From: Nocardioides silvaticus
Lineage (GTDB): Bacteria > Actinomycetota > Actinomycetes > Propionibacteriales > Nocardioidaceae
Reading direction: 5' to 3'
Assembly: GCF_003160695.1 (NCBI RefSeq)
Contig: NZ_QGDD01000003.1
Location: forward strand, 186,001 to 250,000
DNA: 64,000 nucleotides
The notes beneath the pieces were generated by a model, which was not told the DNA's origin, did not search any database, and worked only from the letters and a program-made list of their open reading frames with translations. Shown here piece after piece: positions 14,982 to 22,895 of the stretch. Made by a program: the position numbers and the translations under genes. Numbering within the stretch: position 1 is the first letter of the stretch; every line of letters begins with the position of its first letter.

Positions 14982-17900
14982 GCCGCGTGCGCTCCCGGGC
15001 TGGGAACCGGGTCCTTCTGGCCGCTCGGCCACCAGAGCCGTCGGCCGAGCAGGGTCGCTGCGGCGGGGACGAGCAAGGAGCGGACCACGAAGGTGTCGAG
15101 CAGCAGTCCGGCTCCGATGGTGAAGCCGACGTGCGCCATCGTGCTCACGCTGCCTGCCATGAGCGCGAACATACTCGCGGCGAAGATGACGCCGGCGGAG
15201 GTGATCACCGAGCCGGTCGCCGCCGTCGCACGCGCGATGCCCTCGACCGAGCCGTCGGGCGCCTCCTCGTGGATGCGTTTGGTCAGCAGCAGGTTGTAGT
15301 CGGCGCCCACCGCGACCAGGATCGTGAACGACACCGCCATGACGGTCCAGTCGAGCTCGGTGCCGAGCAGGACCTGCCACACGAGCACCGACAGGCCGAT
15401 GGCGGAGCCGTACGAGAGCACCACCGTCGCCATCAGCACCGCCGCAGCGACCAGGCTCCTGAGCAGCACCAGCAGCACGAGGAACACGGCGATGAGGGCA
15501 GCCGTCGCGACGACCCGCATGTCCGAGGATGAGATGACGGCCAGGTCGGCGTTGGTCGCTGCCATGCCGGTCATGCTCACCTCGGCGTCGTCGAGCCGGG
15601 TGTCGCGGAACGCCTGCTCCACGGTGTCCTCGATCTTGAACGTGCGCGCGGACGCCTCCCGGTCGAACGCGTCGGTGCCCCCGAGCACCGCCATCCGCGC
15701 GGTGCGGCCGTCCTCGGAGAGGAACAGCCGGATGGCCGCGGCGAACCGCTGACGCTCCAGCGCGGTCGGCGGGAGGTAGAAGCCGCCGAGTGCCGGGTCG
15801 TGGCCGACCGCGTCGGTGCGCTTGAGGTACGACGCCGCCTGCTCCAGCCCCTGCTGCAGCTGGGGCAGCGAGGTGGCCACCTCCTCGGTGCCGTCCTCGA
15901 GCTGGGCGGCGCCGTCGGCCAGCCGGCCCGCTCCGTCGGCGAGCTGGTCGGCGCCGTCGGCGAGGCCGCCGAGCTGGTCGGCGAACACCTGCTGGCCCTC
16001 GGCGAGCCGGTCGGCGCCCTGTCGGGCCCGGCTGAGCCCGTCGCGGAGCCGGCGCAGCCCGTCCTGGAGGTCACCGGTCCCGGCAGCCAGCTGGGCGGCG
16101 GCGCGGGCCGCCTCGCGCAGGCCCGGCAGCAGCTCGTCGCGCTCGGCCACCCAGATCTGTCGGATCCCCTCGCGAGCCTGACGGCATGCCGGATCCAGGT
16201 TGCAGGTCAGGCTCCGGGTCCGGAGCGCGTCGTAGGCGAGGCCGAGACCGTCCACCGCGAGCTGCACCTGGTCGGCCCCGGTCGCCAGGCCCCGGGCGAG
16301 CTCGCGCATCCCCCCGTTCAGCTGCCCGGTGCCGGTGACCGCTTCGTCGGCGCCGGCCAGGAGGCGTCGTACGCCGTGCTCGAGGCGGGCGGTCCCGTCG
16401 ACCAGCCGGTCGGCGCCACCGACCGCACGCTCCGCCCCGTCGGCCAGCTGACCCGTGCCGTCACTGAGCTGGGACGCGCCGTCGCCGAGCTGACCGGCGC
16501 CGTCCGCGAGCTGCTCCGCGCCGTCCTCGCCCTTGCCGATGCGGTCCGAGGCCCGGTCGAGGCGCACGCCGACGATGCCGGCCTGGCGCGCCACCGTCGC
16601 GTCGGTGAGCGGCTCGCCGAGCGGGCGGGTGATGCTGCGGACCAGCACCACGCCCTCCTCCTGGGCGACCGCGGCGGCCGCGCGCTCGAGCAGGGCCAGG
16701 TCCCGCGGGTTGCGCAGGTCGTGGTCGGCCTGGACGAGCACGTAGTCCGGGATGATCTCGTTGACCGGGAAGTGCCGGTCCAGCATCGCGTAGCCGCGGT
16801 TGCTCTCGGTCGTGTCCGGCGAGGAGTCCCGGGTGTCGTAGCTGACGTTGATCAGCGGCGCGATCGCGGCGAGGGCCGCCAGCGGGACCACCGAGGCGAG
16901 CAGCATCCGCGCCGGGTGGGCGACGACGAGCGCCGCCAGCCGCGGCCACAGCTTGTCCACCTTGGTGGGACGCGGCTCGCACCAGCCGCGCCGGCCGGCG
17001 AGCGCCAGCAGCGCCGGGGTCAGCGTCAGCGCGACCAGCAGGTTGATCGCGACGCTGACCGCGATCGCCGGGCCGGTGGTGGAGAAGAAGCCGAGGTCGG
17101 CGATGAGCATGCACCCGCAGGCGAGCACCACGGTCAGCGCCGAGCCGACGATGACGCCGGTGATGCGGGCGCCGGCGGTGGCCGCGGCGAGCTGCGGAGG
17201 CACGCCGGCCCGGCGCTGCTCCTGGTAGCGGGAGACGAGGAAGATCGCGTAGTCGGTGCCGGCGCCGAGCACGACGGCGGTGAGGAAGGTGCCGCTGAAG
17301 GTGGAGACCGTGAACACCCCGAGCTCGCCGCAGAGCGCGGTGAGGGCGCGGGCCAGGCCGAGGCCGAGCCCGACCACGGTGAGCACCAGAACCATCACCG
17401 AGAACGAGCGGTAGATCAGCAACAGCAGCAGCGCGATCAGGCCGACGCTCACGATCGTGATCGGCACGATGCTGTTCTCGGTCTCGACCGACAGGTCGAC
17501 GATCGTCGCGGTCGGACCGGTGACGGCGACCTCGAGCCCGTCCGGCGCCAGCTCCCGGGCGACCTCGCGGACGGCCTCGACCTGCCGGATCGCCGACGGC
17601 GCGCCGGTCTGGCCGGTGATGCCGACCAGGACGTACCTCGCCTCGCCGTCCTCGCTGGTGAGAGCGCCGAGCAGCTCGGGGTCCTTGCGGACGTCCTGGA
17701 CGAAGGAGACGTTCTCGTCGTCCTCGGTGAGCTCGGCGGCGAGCCGGCCGGCGTACCGGCGGTCCTCGCGGGTGAGACCGGAGTCGCGCTCCATCGCGAC
17801 CACGACGAAGCTGTTGGCCCCGTCGTTGCCGAACGCCTTGCCCATCGCGTCGACCGCGGCGATCGACGGGGCGTCGTCGGGCACCACCGGCGTGGAGTCG

Positions 17901-18043
17901 CGGGCCGCGACCTCTTCGATCTGCGGCACGAAGACGTTCAGCGCGGCGGCGAGCGCCAGCCACGCGACCACCACCATCGCGGCCCGCGAGGCGGCGAACC
18001 CCGCTATCCCCGTGACGCGCTCGTCGTCCGTGTCGTCAGCCAC
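14978..18043 (-). CDS. MMPL/RND-family transporter with DG-repeat ectodomain
   Basis: About 1021 residues from GTG 18043. A start at 18085 is possible, but it would place operator 1 over the start codon. It has the two-fold RND layout: TM1 (AAMVVVAWLALAAALNVFV), a large ectodomain, then TM2-6 with FLTAVVLGAGTDYAIFLVSRY, a second ectodomain, and a second set of TMs with VGADYNLLLTKRI. The second ectodomain carries a long run of QLADGAGQL-like heptads, predicted to be a coiled or helical hairpin, as in YhgE/Pip-like and actinobacterial MMPL proteins. It probably exports a lipid or hydrophobic compound using proton motive force. Its expression is likely de-repressed through the cotranscribed TetR. 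Confidence 0.9.
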   Translation of the reverse strand: MADDTDDERVTGIAGFAASRAAMVVVAWLALAAALNVFVPQIEEVAARDSTPVVPDDAPSIAAVDAMGKAFGNDGANSFVVVAMERDSGLTREDRRYAGRLAAELTEDDENVSFVQDVRKDPELLGALTSEDGEARYVLVGITGQTGAPSAIRQVEAVREVARELAPDGLEVAVTGPTATIVDLSVETENSIVPITIVSVGLIALLLLLIYRSFSVMVLVLTVVGLGLGLARALTALCGELGVFTVSTFSGTFLTAVVLGAGTDYAIFLVSRYQEQRRAGVPPQLAAATAGARITGVIVGSALTVVLACGCMLIADLGFFSTTGPAIAVSVAINLLVALTLTPALLALAGRRGWCEPRPTKVDKLWPRLAALVVAHPARMLLASVVPLAALAAIAPLINVSYDTRDSSPDTTESNRGYAMLDRHFPVNEIIPDYVLVQADHDLRNPRDLALLERAAAAVAQEEGVVLVRSITRPLGEPLTDATVARQAGIVGVRLDRASDRIGKGEDGAEQLADGAGQLGDGASQLSDGTGQLADGAERAVGGADRLVDGTARLEHGVRRLLAGADEAVTGTGQLNGGMRELARGLATGADQVQLAVDGLGLAYDALRTRSLTCNLDPACRQAREGIRQIWVAERDELLPGLREAARAAAQLAAGTGDLQDGLRRLRDGLSRARQGADRLAEGQQVFADQLGGLADGADQLADGAGRLADGAAQLEDGTEEVATSLPQLQQGLEQAASYLKRTDAVGHDPALGGFYLPPTALERQRFAAAIRLFLSEDGRTARMAVLGGTDAFDREASARTFKIEDTVEQAFRDTRLDDAEVSMTGMAATNADLAVISSSDMRVVATAALIAVFLVLLVLLRSLVAAAVLMATVVLSYGSAIGLSVLVWQVLLGTELDWTVMAVSFTILVAVGADYNLLLTKRIHEEAPDGSVEGIARATAATGSVITSAGVIFAASMFALMAGSVSTMAHVGFTIGAGLLLDTFVVRSLLVPAAATLLGRRLWWPSGQKDPVPSPGAHAA

Positions 18044-18070
18044 CCGGTCCCCAAGTCGTCCGCGTCGGCT

Positions 18071-18087
18071 CCTTGCCGGTGGCAAGG
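18071..18087. promoter_or_regulatory. TetR operator 1 (CCTTGCC-GGT-GGCAAGG)
   Basis: A perfect 7-bp inverted repeat around three bases, about 27 bp upstream of the chosen MMPL start. It is paired with an almost identical site 46 bp away (centre to centre), which is typical of TetR autoregulated operators. Confidence 0.7.
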
Positions 18088-18097
18088 AACGTGTTCC

Positions 18098-18121
18098 AGG
18101 AACGCTAGTAACGTTTCCTTG
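18098..18121 (-). promoter_or_regulatory. Putative promoter of the MMPL-tetR operon between the two operators
   Basis: On the minus strand a TTGCCG-like -35 inside operator 2 is followed after about 18 bp by TAGCGT as a -10, before operator 1. TetR bound at either site would block RNA polymerase. The -35 match is weak. Confidence 0.35.
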
Positions 18122-18133
18122 CCAGCGGCAAGG
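18117..18133. promoter_or_regulatory. TetR operator 2 (CCTTGCC-AGC-GGCAAGG)
   Basis: The same perfect 7-bp arms as operator 1, differing only in the central triplet. It lies between the end of the alcohol dehydrogenase gene (18161) and the MMPL promoter. Confidence 0.7.
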
Positions 18134-18160
18134 AGATGTGACGCGGCCCTCAGCCGACGG

Positions 18161-19321
18161 TCAGGGGGCGACGGCCCCGCTGCTCGGGTCGACCAGGATC
18201 TTGGCGTGCTGCTCGGGGTCGCCGAGCGCGGTGAACGCGGTGGCCACCCCGTCGAGCCCGACGGTGCCGGTGACGAGCGGGGCGACGTCGACCTTGCCGG
18301 AGGCGATCCACTGCAGGGTCTGGTGGAACTCGCTCGGGTCGTAGGCGAACGCGAACCGCAGGTCGATCTCCTTGTTGATCGCCATCGACGGGCGGAACGA
18401 GTCCTCGCCCATGCAGACCCCGACGACGACCACCCGGGTCAGCAGCGGCGCTCCGGTCACGATCTGCTCGATCACGCCCGGCACGCCGACGCACTCGAAC
18501 ACCACCGGTCCGCGCGGGGTCGCCCCGGCCTTCTCCGCTGCTCGGAGGACCTGCGCCCACGGCAGCAGCGGCACGGCGCGCAGCTTGTCCATCGCGTCGA
18601 GGCCGACCTCGGCGAGCGCGATCGGGTTGGTGAGGTAGCGCGACTCCTCGAACGACATCCACGGCGACTCGGTCGCCGGGTCGACGACCACGTCCGCGCC
18701 GCACTTCTCCGCCAGCGCCCGGCGGCCGGCCGAGAAGTCGCTGGCGATGACGTGCCGCACCCCGGTCGCCTTGAGCATCAGGATCACGGCGAGCCCGATC
18801 GGACCGCAGCCGATGACGACCGCGGTGTCCTTGGCGCCGACCTGACCGCGTCGTACGGCGTGCAGGGCGACCGCCATCGGCTCGGTCAGCGCCGCACCCT
18901 CGGCTCCCAGTCCGTCCGGCACCCTCATCGCCATCGAGGCGGTGACCAGCACCTGCTCGGCGTACCCGCCCGGCGCGTCCTCGCTGAGACCGGTGAGGTG
19001 CACGGCCCCTGCCGAACGCAGGACCGGCAGCGCGACCACCCGGGTGCCGACCGGCCACGACCTCCTGGTCCGTGGACCGTAGTCGGCCACCGTCCCGACG
19101 AACTCGTGCCCCATCACCACCTTCTGGTGGGAGCGCATGAAGCCGTCGTAGCCGAGGCTCGCGACGTCGTCCGCGGTCTCGTCACAGTGGATGCGGGCAT
19201 GCAGGTCGGACCCGCAGATCCCGCACCGCTCCACGTCGAGCAGCACCTGTCCCCGACCCGGGGTCAGGTCGGCGACGTCCTCGACCGCCAGCTCACCTTC
19301 GTGACAGACGACGGCCCGCAT
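18161..19321 (-). CDS. Zinc-dependent alcohol dehydrogenase family protein (MDR)
   Basis: 386 residues. The catalytic zinc motif CGICGSDLH (about residues 33-41) and MGHEFVG (about 70-76), plus a Rossmann fold with VVIGCGPIGLAVILMLKATG, identify the medium-chain dehydrogenase/reductase superfamily. The four-cysteine structural zinc loop is missing or degenerate; the region after GTRVVALPV has no Cys cluster. It probably oxidises an alcohol or aldehyde with NAD(P). It lies 6 bp behind pckG on the same strand, so it may be read from the pckG transcript. The substrate is unknown. Confidence 0.85.
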   Translation of the reverse strand: MRAVVCHEGELAVEDVADLTPGRGQVLLDVERCGICGSDLHARIHCDETADDVASLGYDGFMRSHQKVVMGHEFVGTVADYGPRTRRSWPVGTRVVALPVLRSAGAVHLTGLSEDAPGGYAEQVLVTASMAMRVPDGLGAEGAALTEPMAVALHAVRRGQVGAKDTAVVIGCGPIGLAVILMLKATGVRHVIASDFSAGRRALAEKCGADVVVDPATESPWMSFEESRYLTNPIALAEVGLDAMDKLRAVPLLPWAQVLRAAEKAGATPRGPVVFECVGVPGVIEQIVTGAPLLTRVVVVGVCMGEDSFRPSMAINKEIDLRFAFAYDPSEFHQTLQWIASGKVDVAPLVTGTVGLDGVATAFTALGDPEQHAKILVDPSSGAVAP

Positions 19322-19327
19322 CGACGG

Positions 19328-21151
19328 TCAGGACTTGTCGAGGTCGTCCGCCACCCGGCGGTGCGCCGCCCAGATCTCCTCGGGAAGACCGTCGAACTGG
19401 TCGAGGTGCTCCTCGCGGAACTTCATCTCCTGCTGCCAGCGGTCGCGGTCGATCTCGAGGATCGTGTCGAGGTCGGCCAGCGCCTGGTCGTCGAGCCCCT
19501 CGAGGTTGAGCTCCTCGCGGGCCGGGATGATGCCCACCGGGGTCTGCACACCGGAGACCTCGCCGTTCTTCAGCTGCATCAGCCAGAGGAGCGGGCGCAG
19601 GTTCTCGCGGTAGCCCGGCCACAGGAAGCGACCGTCGTCGCCGCGCTGGAACCAATTGACGTGCGCGAAGATCGGCTTCTCCTTGGCGGCGCCGATGACC
19701 TTCAGCCAGTGCGCGGCGTAGTCCGCCTCGGGGTAGGACATGAACGGGCGCATCGACATCGGGTCGTAGCGCAGCACGCCCTCGAGGCCGTCGGCCGCCG
19801 CGGTCGCCTCGGCACCCAGGGTGAGGCCGTCGTAGACGCCCTCGGCGATGTCGGTGATCGCGCGGATCAGCGGCTCGCGGTCGCGGGTGCGGCCACCGAA
19901 GATGATGCCGTGGATCTCGACCCCGGCCGGGTCCTCGAAGTCCTTAGCCACGTTCGGGACGTTGGCCAGCGTGGTGGTGAACCTGCTGTTGGGGTGGGCC
20001 CACGGCGCGTCGGCGTTCTCCGGGACGCGGTCCGCGATCTTGTCGCCCTTCCAGTCCAGCCAGCCGTCGAGGTCCGTGGGCTTCTCGCTCTTGCCCTCCC
20101 ACCAGACTTCCTGCGTCTTCTCGTTGTAGGCGACGTTGGTGAAGATCGCGCCGGTGCCCGGGACGATCGAGTCGATCGCGGTCGGGTTGGTCTTCTCGTT
20201 GGTGTCCTTGGCGACACCGAAGACGCCGTTCTCCGGGTTCATCCCGTAGAGCTTGCCGTCGTCGCCGACCCACAGCCACGCGATGTCGTCGCCGTAGAAC
20301 TCGACGTAGTAGCGGTCACCGAGGGCGTCGGGAGCCAGCGTCATCGCGAGGTTGGTCTTGCCCGAGGCACTGGGGAAGCCGCCGCAGATGTTGTACTTCT
20401 TGCCGGTCTCCTTGTCGGTGATCCCGAGCAGCATGAACTGCTCGACGAGGAAGCCGTTCTTCCACCCGTCGTAGGAGCCCTGACGCAGGCCGTGGGCGAT
20501 CTTGCCGAGCAGCGCGTTGCCGCCGTACGACGAACCGAAGTGCAGGATCGTGCGCTCGTCGGCGACGGTCACGAAGTAGCGCTTGTCGTCGGGCGTGCCC
20601 TGGCCGAGGTTCTCGAGGTCGCCGGTGACGTGGACGGCCTTGACGAAGGAGTCGCCGAGGTCGTTGATGTACTCCACGCCGACGCGCGCCATGCGGATCA
20701 TCTGGAGCACGACGTTGCGGTTGTCGGTGAGCTCGACACCGGCGGCGAAGTTCTCGAGCGGGGAGCCCTTCGGCGCCATCAGGTAGGGGATGACGTACAT
20801 CGTCTTGCCGGCGGACGCGCCGGTCATGAGGTCAACGAGCAGCGGCTTCATCTCCGCGGCCGGACGCCAGTTGTTGTAGGTGCCCTTGTCGGACTCGTCG
20901 TTGGTCGCGACGATCGTGCGCTCCTCGGCGCGTGCAGTGTCCTTGAAGTAGGACCGCGAGTAGTAGAGGCCCTCGCCGGCGGGCAGCAGCTCGCCCGCGT
21001 CGAGCGACTCCTGGACCAGACGCGCGTCGTCGGCAGCAGAGACGACCTCGATCCGCTCGGCGCCGGTGACCCCGGCCCAGTGAGCGACGTACTCACGAAC
21101 GTGCGTGTTGGTGAGTCCCGCTTCGTCGAGAACCCGCTCCACATCGACCAT
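19328..21151 (-). CDS. pckG: Phosphoenolpyruvate carboxykinase (GTP)
   Basis: 607 residues from ATG 21151, preceded by AAAGG; a longer frame to 21187 is less likely. This matches the usual length of GTP-type PEPCK (about 606). It converts oxaloacetate and GTP to PEP for gluconeogenesis. Visible motifs are GSSYGGNALLGKIA, the P-loop CGGFPSASGKTNLAM (S263, K265, T266), YVEFYGDDIAWL with metal-binding Asp, and the late PIFAHVNWFQRG region. Unusually, the reactive P-loop cysteine of the family (FPSACGKTN) is Ser263 here. A 175-bp gap separates it from the aldehyde dehydrogenase gene. Confidence 0.95.
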   Translation of the reverse strand: MVDVERVLDEAGLTNTHVREYVAHWAGVTGAERIEVVSAADDARLVQESLDAGELLPAGEGLYYSRSYFKDTARAEERTIVATNDESDKGTYNNWRPAAEMKPLLVDLMTGASAGKTMYVIPYLMAPKGSPLENFAAGVELTDNRNVVLQMIRMARVGVEYINDLGDSFVKAVHVTGDLENLGQGTPDDKRYFVTVADERTILHFGSSYGGNALLGKIAHGLRQGSYDGWKNGFLVEQFMLLGITDKETGKKYNICGGFPSASGKTNLAMTLAPDALGDRYYVEFYGDDIAWLWVGDDGKLYGMNPENGVFGVAKDTNEKTNPTAIDSIVPGTGAIFTNVAYNEKTQEVWWEGKSEKPTDLDGWLDWKGDKIADRVPENADAPWAHPNSRFTTTLANVPNVAKDFEDPAGVEIHGIIFGGRTRDREPLIRAITDIAEGVYDGLTLGAEATAAADGLEGVLRYDPMSMRPFMSYPEADYAAHWLKVIGAAKEKPIFAHVNWFQRGDDGRFLWPGYRENLRPLLWLMQLKNGEVSGVQTPVGIIPAREELNLEGLDDQALADLDTILEIDRDRWQQEMKFREEHLDQFDGLPEEIWAAHRRVADDLDKS

Positions 21152-21326
21152 CAGTCTTGCCTTTCGCGTCCGAATGGGTGGGGGCACGCTACCTCACGCT
21201 CAGGTGCCCGAAATCCCAGGAAGGAATGTGCCTGAACCGTGGACACCGTCGTCCGCGACGGAGCCACCATGGCACTGCAAGACGCCCCTTCGCACATCGG
21301 GGTCGATTGGAACGATCGAAGGGTTG

Positions 21327-22760
21327 CTACTCCCCGAAGTACGACATGACGTGCTTGATGCGCGTGTAGTCCTCGAGCCCGTACATCGACAGGTCCTTGC
21401 CGTAGCCGGAGTGCTTGAACCCGCCGTGCGGCATCTCGGAGACGAAGGGGATGTGGGTGTTGATCCACACCACACCGAAGTCGAGCTTGCGGCTCATCCG
21501 GAGCGCGCGGCCGTGGTCCTTGGTCCAGACGCTGGAGGCGAGGCCGTACTCCACGCCGTTGGCCCACCGCAGCGCCTCGGCCTCGTCGGTGAACCGCTGC
21601 ACGGTCATGACCGGGCCGAAGATCTCCGTCTGGATCTGCTCGTCGTCCTGCTTCAACCCGGAGAGCACGGTCGGCTCGTAGAAGTAGCCCCGGTCGCCGT
21701 GACGGCCGCCGCCGGTCTCGACGTTGGCGTGGTCGGGCAGCCGGTCCACCATGCTGGACACGCGGTCGTACTGGTCCTGGTTGTTGAGCGGGCCGTAGTA
21801 GGTGTCCTCGCTGTCGGGGGCGCCGGTCGGCATCCCCCTCGCGGCCTCGGTGAGGGCGGCGACGAACTCGTCGTGGATGCCCGGCCCGGCCAGCACCCGG
21901 GTCGCGGCCGTGCAGTCCTGGCCGGCGTTGAAGAGGCCGGCGCCGGCGATGCCCTCGGCTGCCGCCTCGATGTCGGCGTCGTCGAACACGATGACCGGCG
22001 CCTTGCCGCCCAGCTCGAGGTGGACCCGCTTGAGGTCCGCGGAGGCGGCCTCGGCGACCTGCATGCCGGCCCGGACCGAGCCCGTGATGGCCACCATCTG
22101 CGGCGTCTTGTGCGCGACCAGCGCGCGGCCGGTGTCGCGGTCGCCGCAGACGACGTTGAGGACGCCCGGCGGCAGGAACTCCTGGCAGATCTCCGCGAGC
22201 AGGGTCGAGCTGGCGGGCGTGGTGTCGCTCGGCTTCAGGACGATCGTGTTGCCGCCGGCGAGGGCGGGGGCGATCTTCCAGATCATCATCATCAGCGGGT
22301 AGTTCCACGGCGTCACCTGGCCGACGACGCCGACCGGCTCGCGGCGGATCCACGAGGTGTGGTCGGCCATGTACTCACCGGCCGAGCTGCCCTGGAGGAC
22401 ACGCGCGGCACCGGCGAAGAACCGGAAGTGGTCGGAGGCGTAGGGCATCTCCTCCGACATCGTCAGGTGGAGCGGCTTCCCGGTGTCCCTGCACTCGACC
22501 TCGTTGATCTCGTCCTTGCGGGCGTCGATCGCCTCGGCGATCTTCAGCATCGCGGTCGCCCGGTCCTGGGGCGTGGTGTCTCCCCACGTCTCGAACGCGG
22601 CCGCCGCGGCGGCGTACGCCCGGTCGACGTCCTCCTCGCCGGACATCGGCGCCTGGGCGTAGACCTCGCCGGTGGTGGGATCGATGACGTCGTACGTCGC
22701 TCCGCTGGCGGCGGGGACGCGCTCGCCGTTGATGATGTTCGTGAACGTCTGGTCGGCCAT
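21327..22760 (-). CDS. patD: Gamma-aminobutyraldehyde dehydrogenase
   Basis: 477 residues with a complete NAD-dependent aldehyde dehydrogenase core: TPWNYPLMMMIWKIAPALAGG, the catalytic Glu in LELGGKAPVIVFDDAD and the catalytic Cys in NAGQDCTAATRV. The C-terminal stretch INTHIPFVSEMPHGGFKHSG is characteristic of gamma-aminobutyraldehyde dehydrogenases, which oxidise 4-aminobutanal from putrescine to GABA. It is divergent from a class III aminotransferase and near a polyamine importer, supporting the putrescine role. TAGAGT lies 6 nt before the ATG. Confidence 0.9.
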   Translation of the reverse strand: MADQTFTNIINGERVPAASGATYDVIDPTTGEVYAQAPMSGEEDVDRAYAAAAAAFETWGDTTPQDRATAMLKIAEAIDARKDEINEVECRDTGKPLHLTMSEEMPYASDHFRFFAGAARVLQGSSAGEYMADHTSWIRREPVGVVGQVTPWNYPLMMMIWKIAPALAGGNTIVLKPSDTTPASSTLLAEICQEFLPPGVLNVVCGDRDTGRALVAHKTPQMVAITGSVRAGMQVAEAASADLKRVHLELGGKAPVIVFDDADIEAAAEGIAGAGLFNAGQDCTAATRVLAGPGIHDEFVAALTEAARGMPTGAPDSEDTYYGPLNNQDQYDRVSSMVDRLPDHANVETGGGRHGDRGYFYEPTVLSGLKQDDEQIQTEIFGPVMTVQRFTDEAEALRWANGVEYGLASSVWTKDHGRALRMSRKLDFGVVWINTHIPFVSEMPHGGFKHSGYGKDLSMYGLEDYTRIKHVMSYFGE

Positions 22761-22766
22761 GAACGG

Positions 22767-22772
22767 ACTCTA
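22767..22772 (-). promoter_or_regulatory. Putative -10 of patD (TAGAGT)
   Basis: Minus-strand TAGAGT, 6 nt from the ATG at 22760; probable leaderless start. The CGGATTT...TCCGTAGG site lies about 40-60 bp upstream of it. Confidence 0.5.
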
Positions 22773-22809
22773 GCCGGGTCGGACGACGAAATCAGCGGGT
22801 GATTCCCGT

Positions 22810-22832
22810 CGGATTTTTGCGGAATCCGTAGG
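22810..22832. promoter_or_regulatory. Candidate Lrp operator between patD and the aminotransferase
   Basis: CGGATT (22810-22815) and AATCCG (22823-22828) form a dyad. The longer pattern CGGATTT, 8 nt, TCCGTAGG closely matches the site CGGATTT, 6 nt, TCCGTAGG at 29240-29260 between potD and the Lrp-family gene. A shared regulator for uptake and catabolism is likely. Confidence 0.55.
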
Positions 22833-22860
22833 GAGGAGGTCCGATGGCCTACTGATTCAC

Positions 22861-22889
22861 TTGCTTGCCCGCGGTCGTTGGCTCACCAT
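22861..22889 (+). promoter_or_regulatory. Putative promoter of the class III aminotransferase
   Basis: TTGCTT (22861-22866), a 17-bp spacer and CACCAT (22884-22889), then 6 nt to ATG 22896. This spacing favours the start at 22896 over the in-frame ATG at 22878, which lies between the two hexamers. Confidence 0.45.
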
Positions 22890-22895
22890 GGGGGC

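Noticed and set aside
18044..18085. Start of the MMPL exporter at ATG 18085
   Set aside because: The ATG lies inside operator 1 and downstream of the likely promoter by almost nothing; GTG 18043 fits the operator layout better, though this is not proven.
15800..21235. An open frame of 1811 codons on the plus strand across the MMPL, dehydrogenase and pckG genes
   Set aside because: It is antisense to three well-supported genes, has no recognisable domain, and is rich in Gly/Arg/Asp/Val as expected from the complement of high-GC codons.
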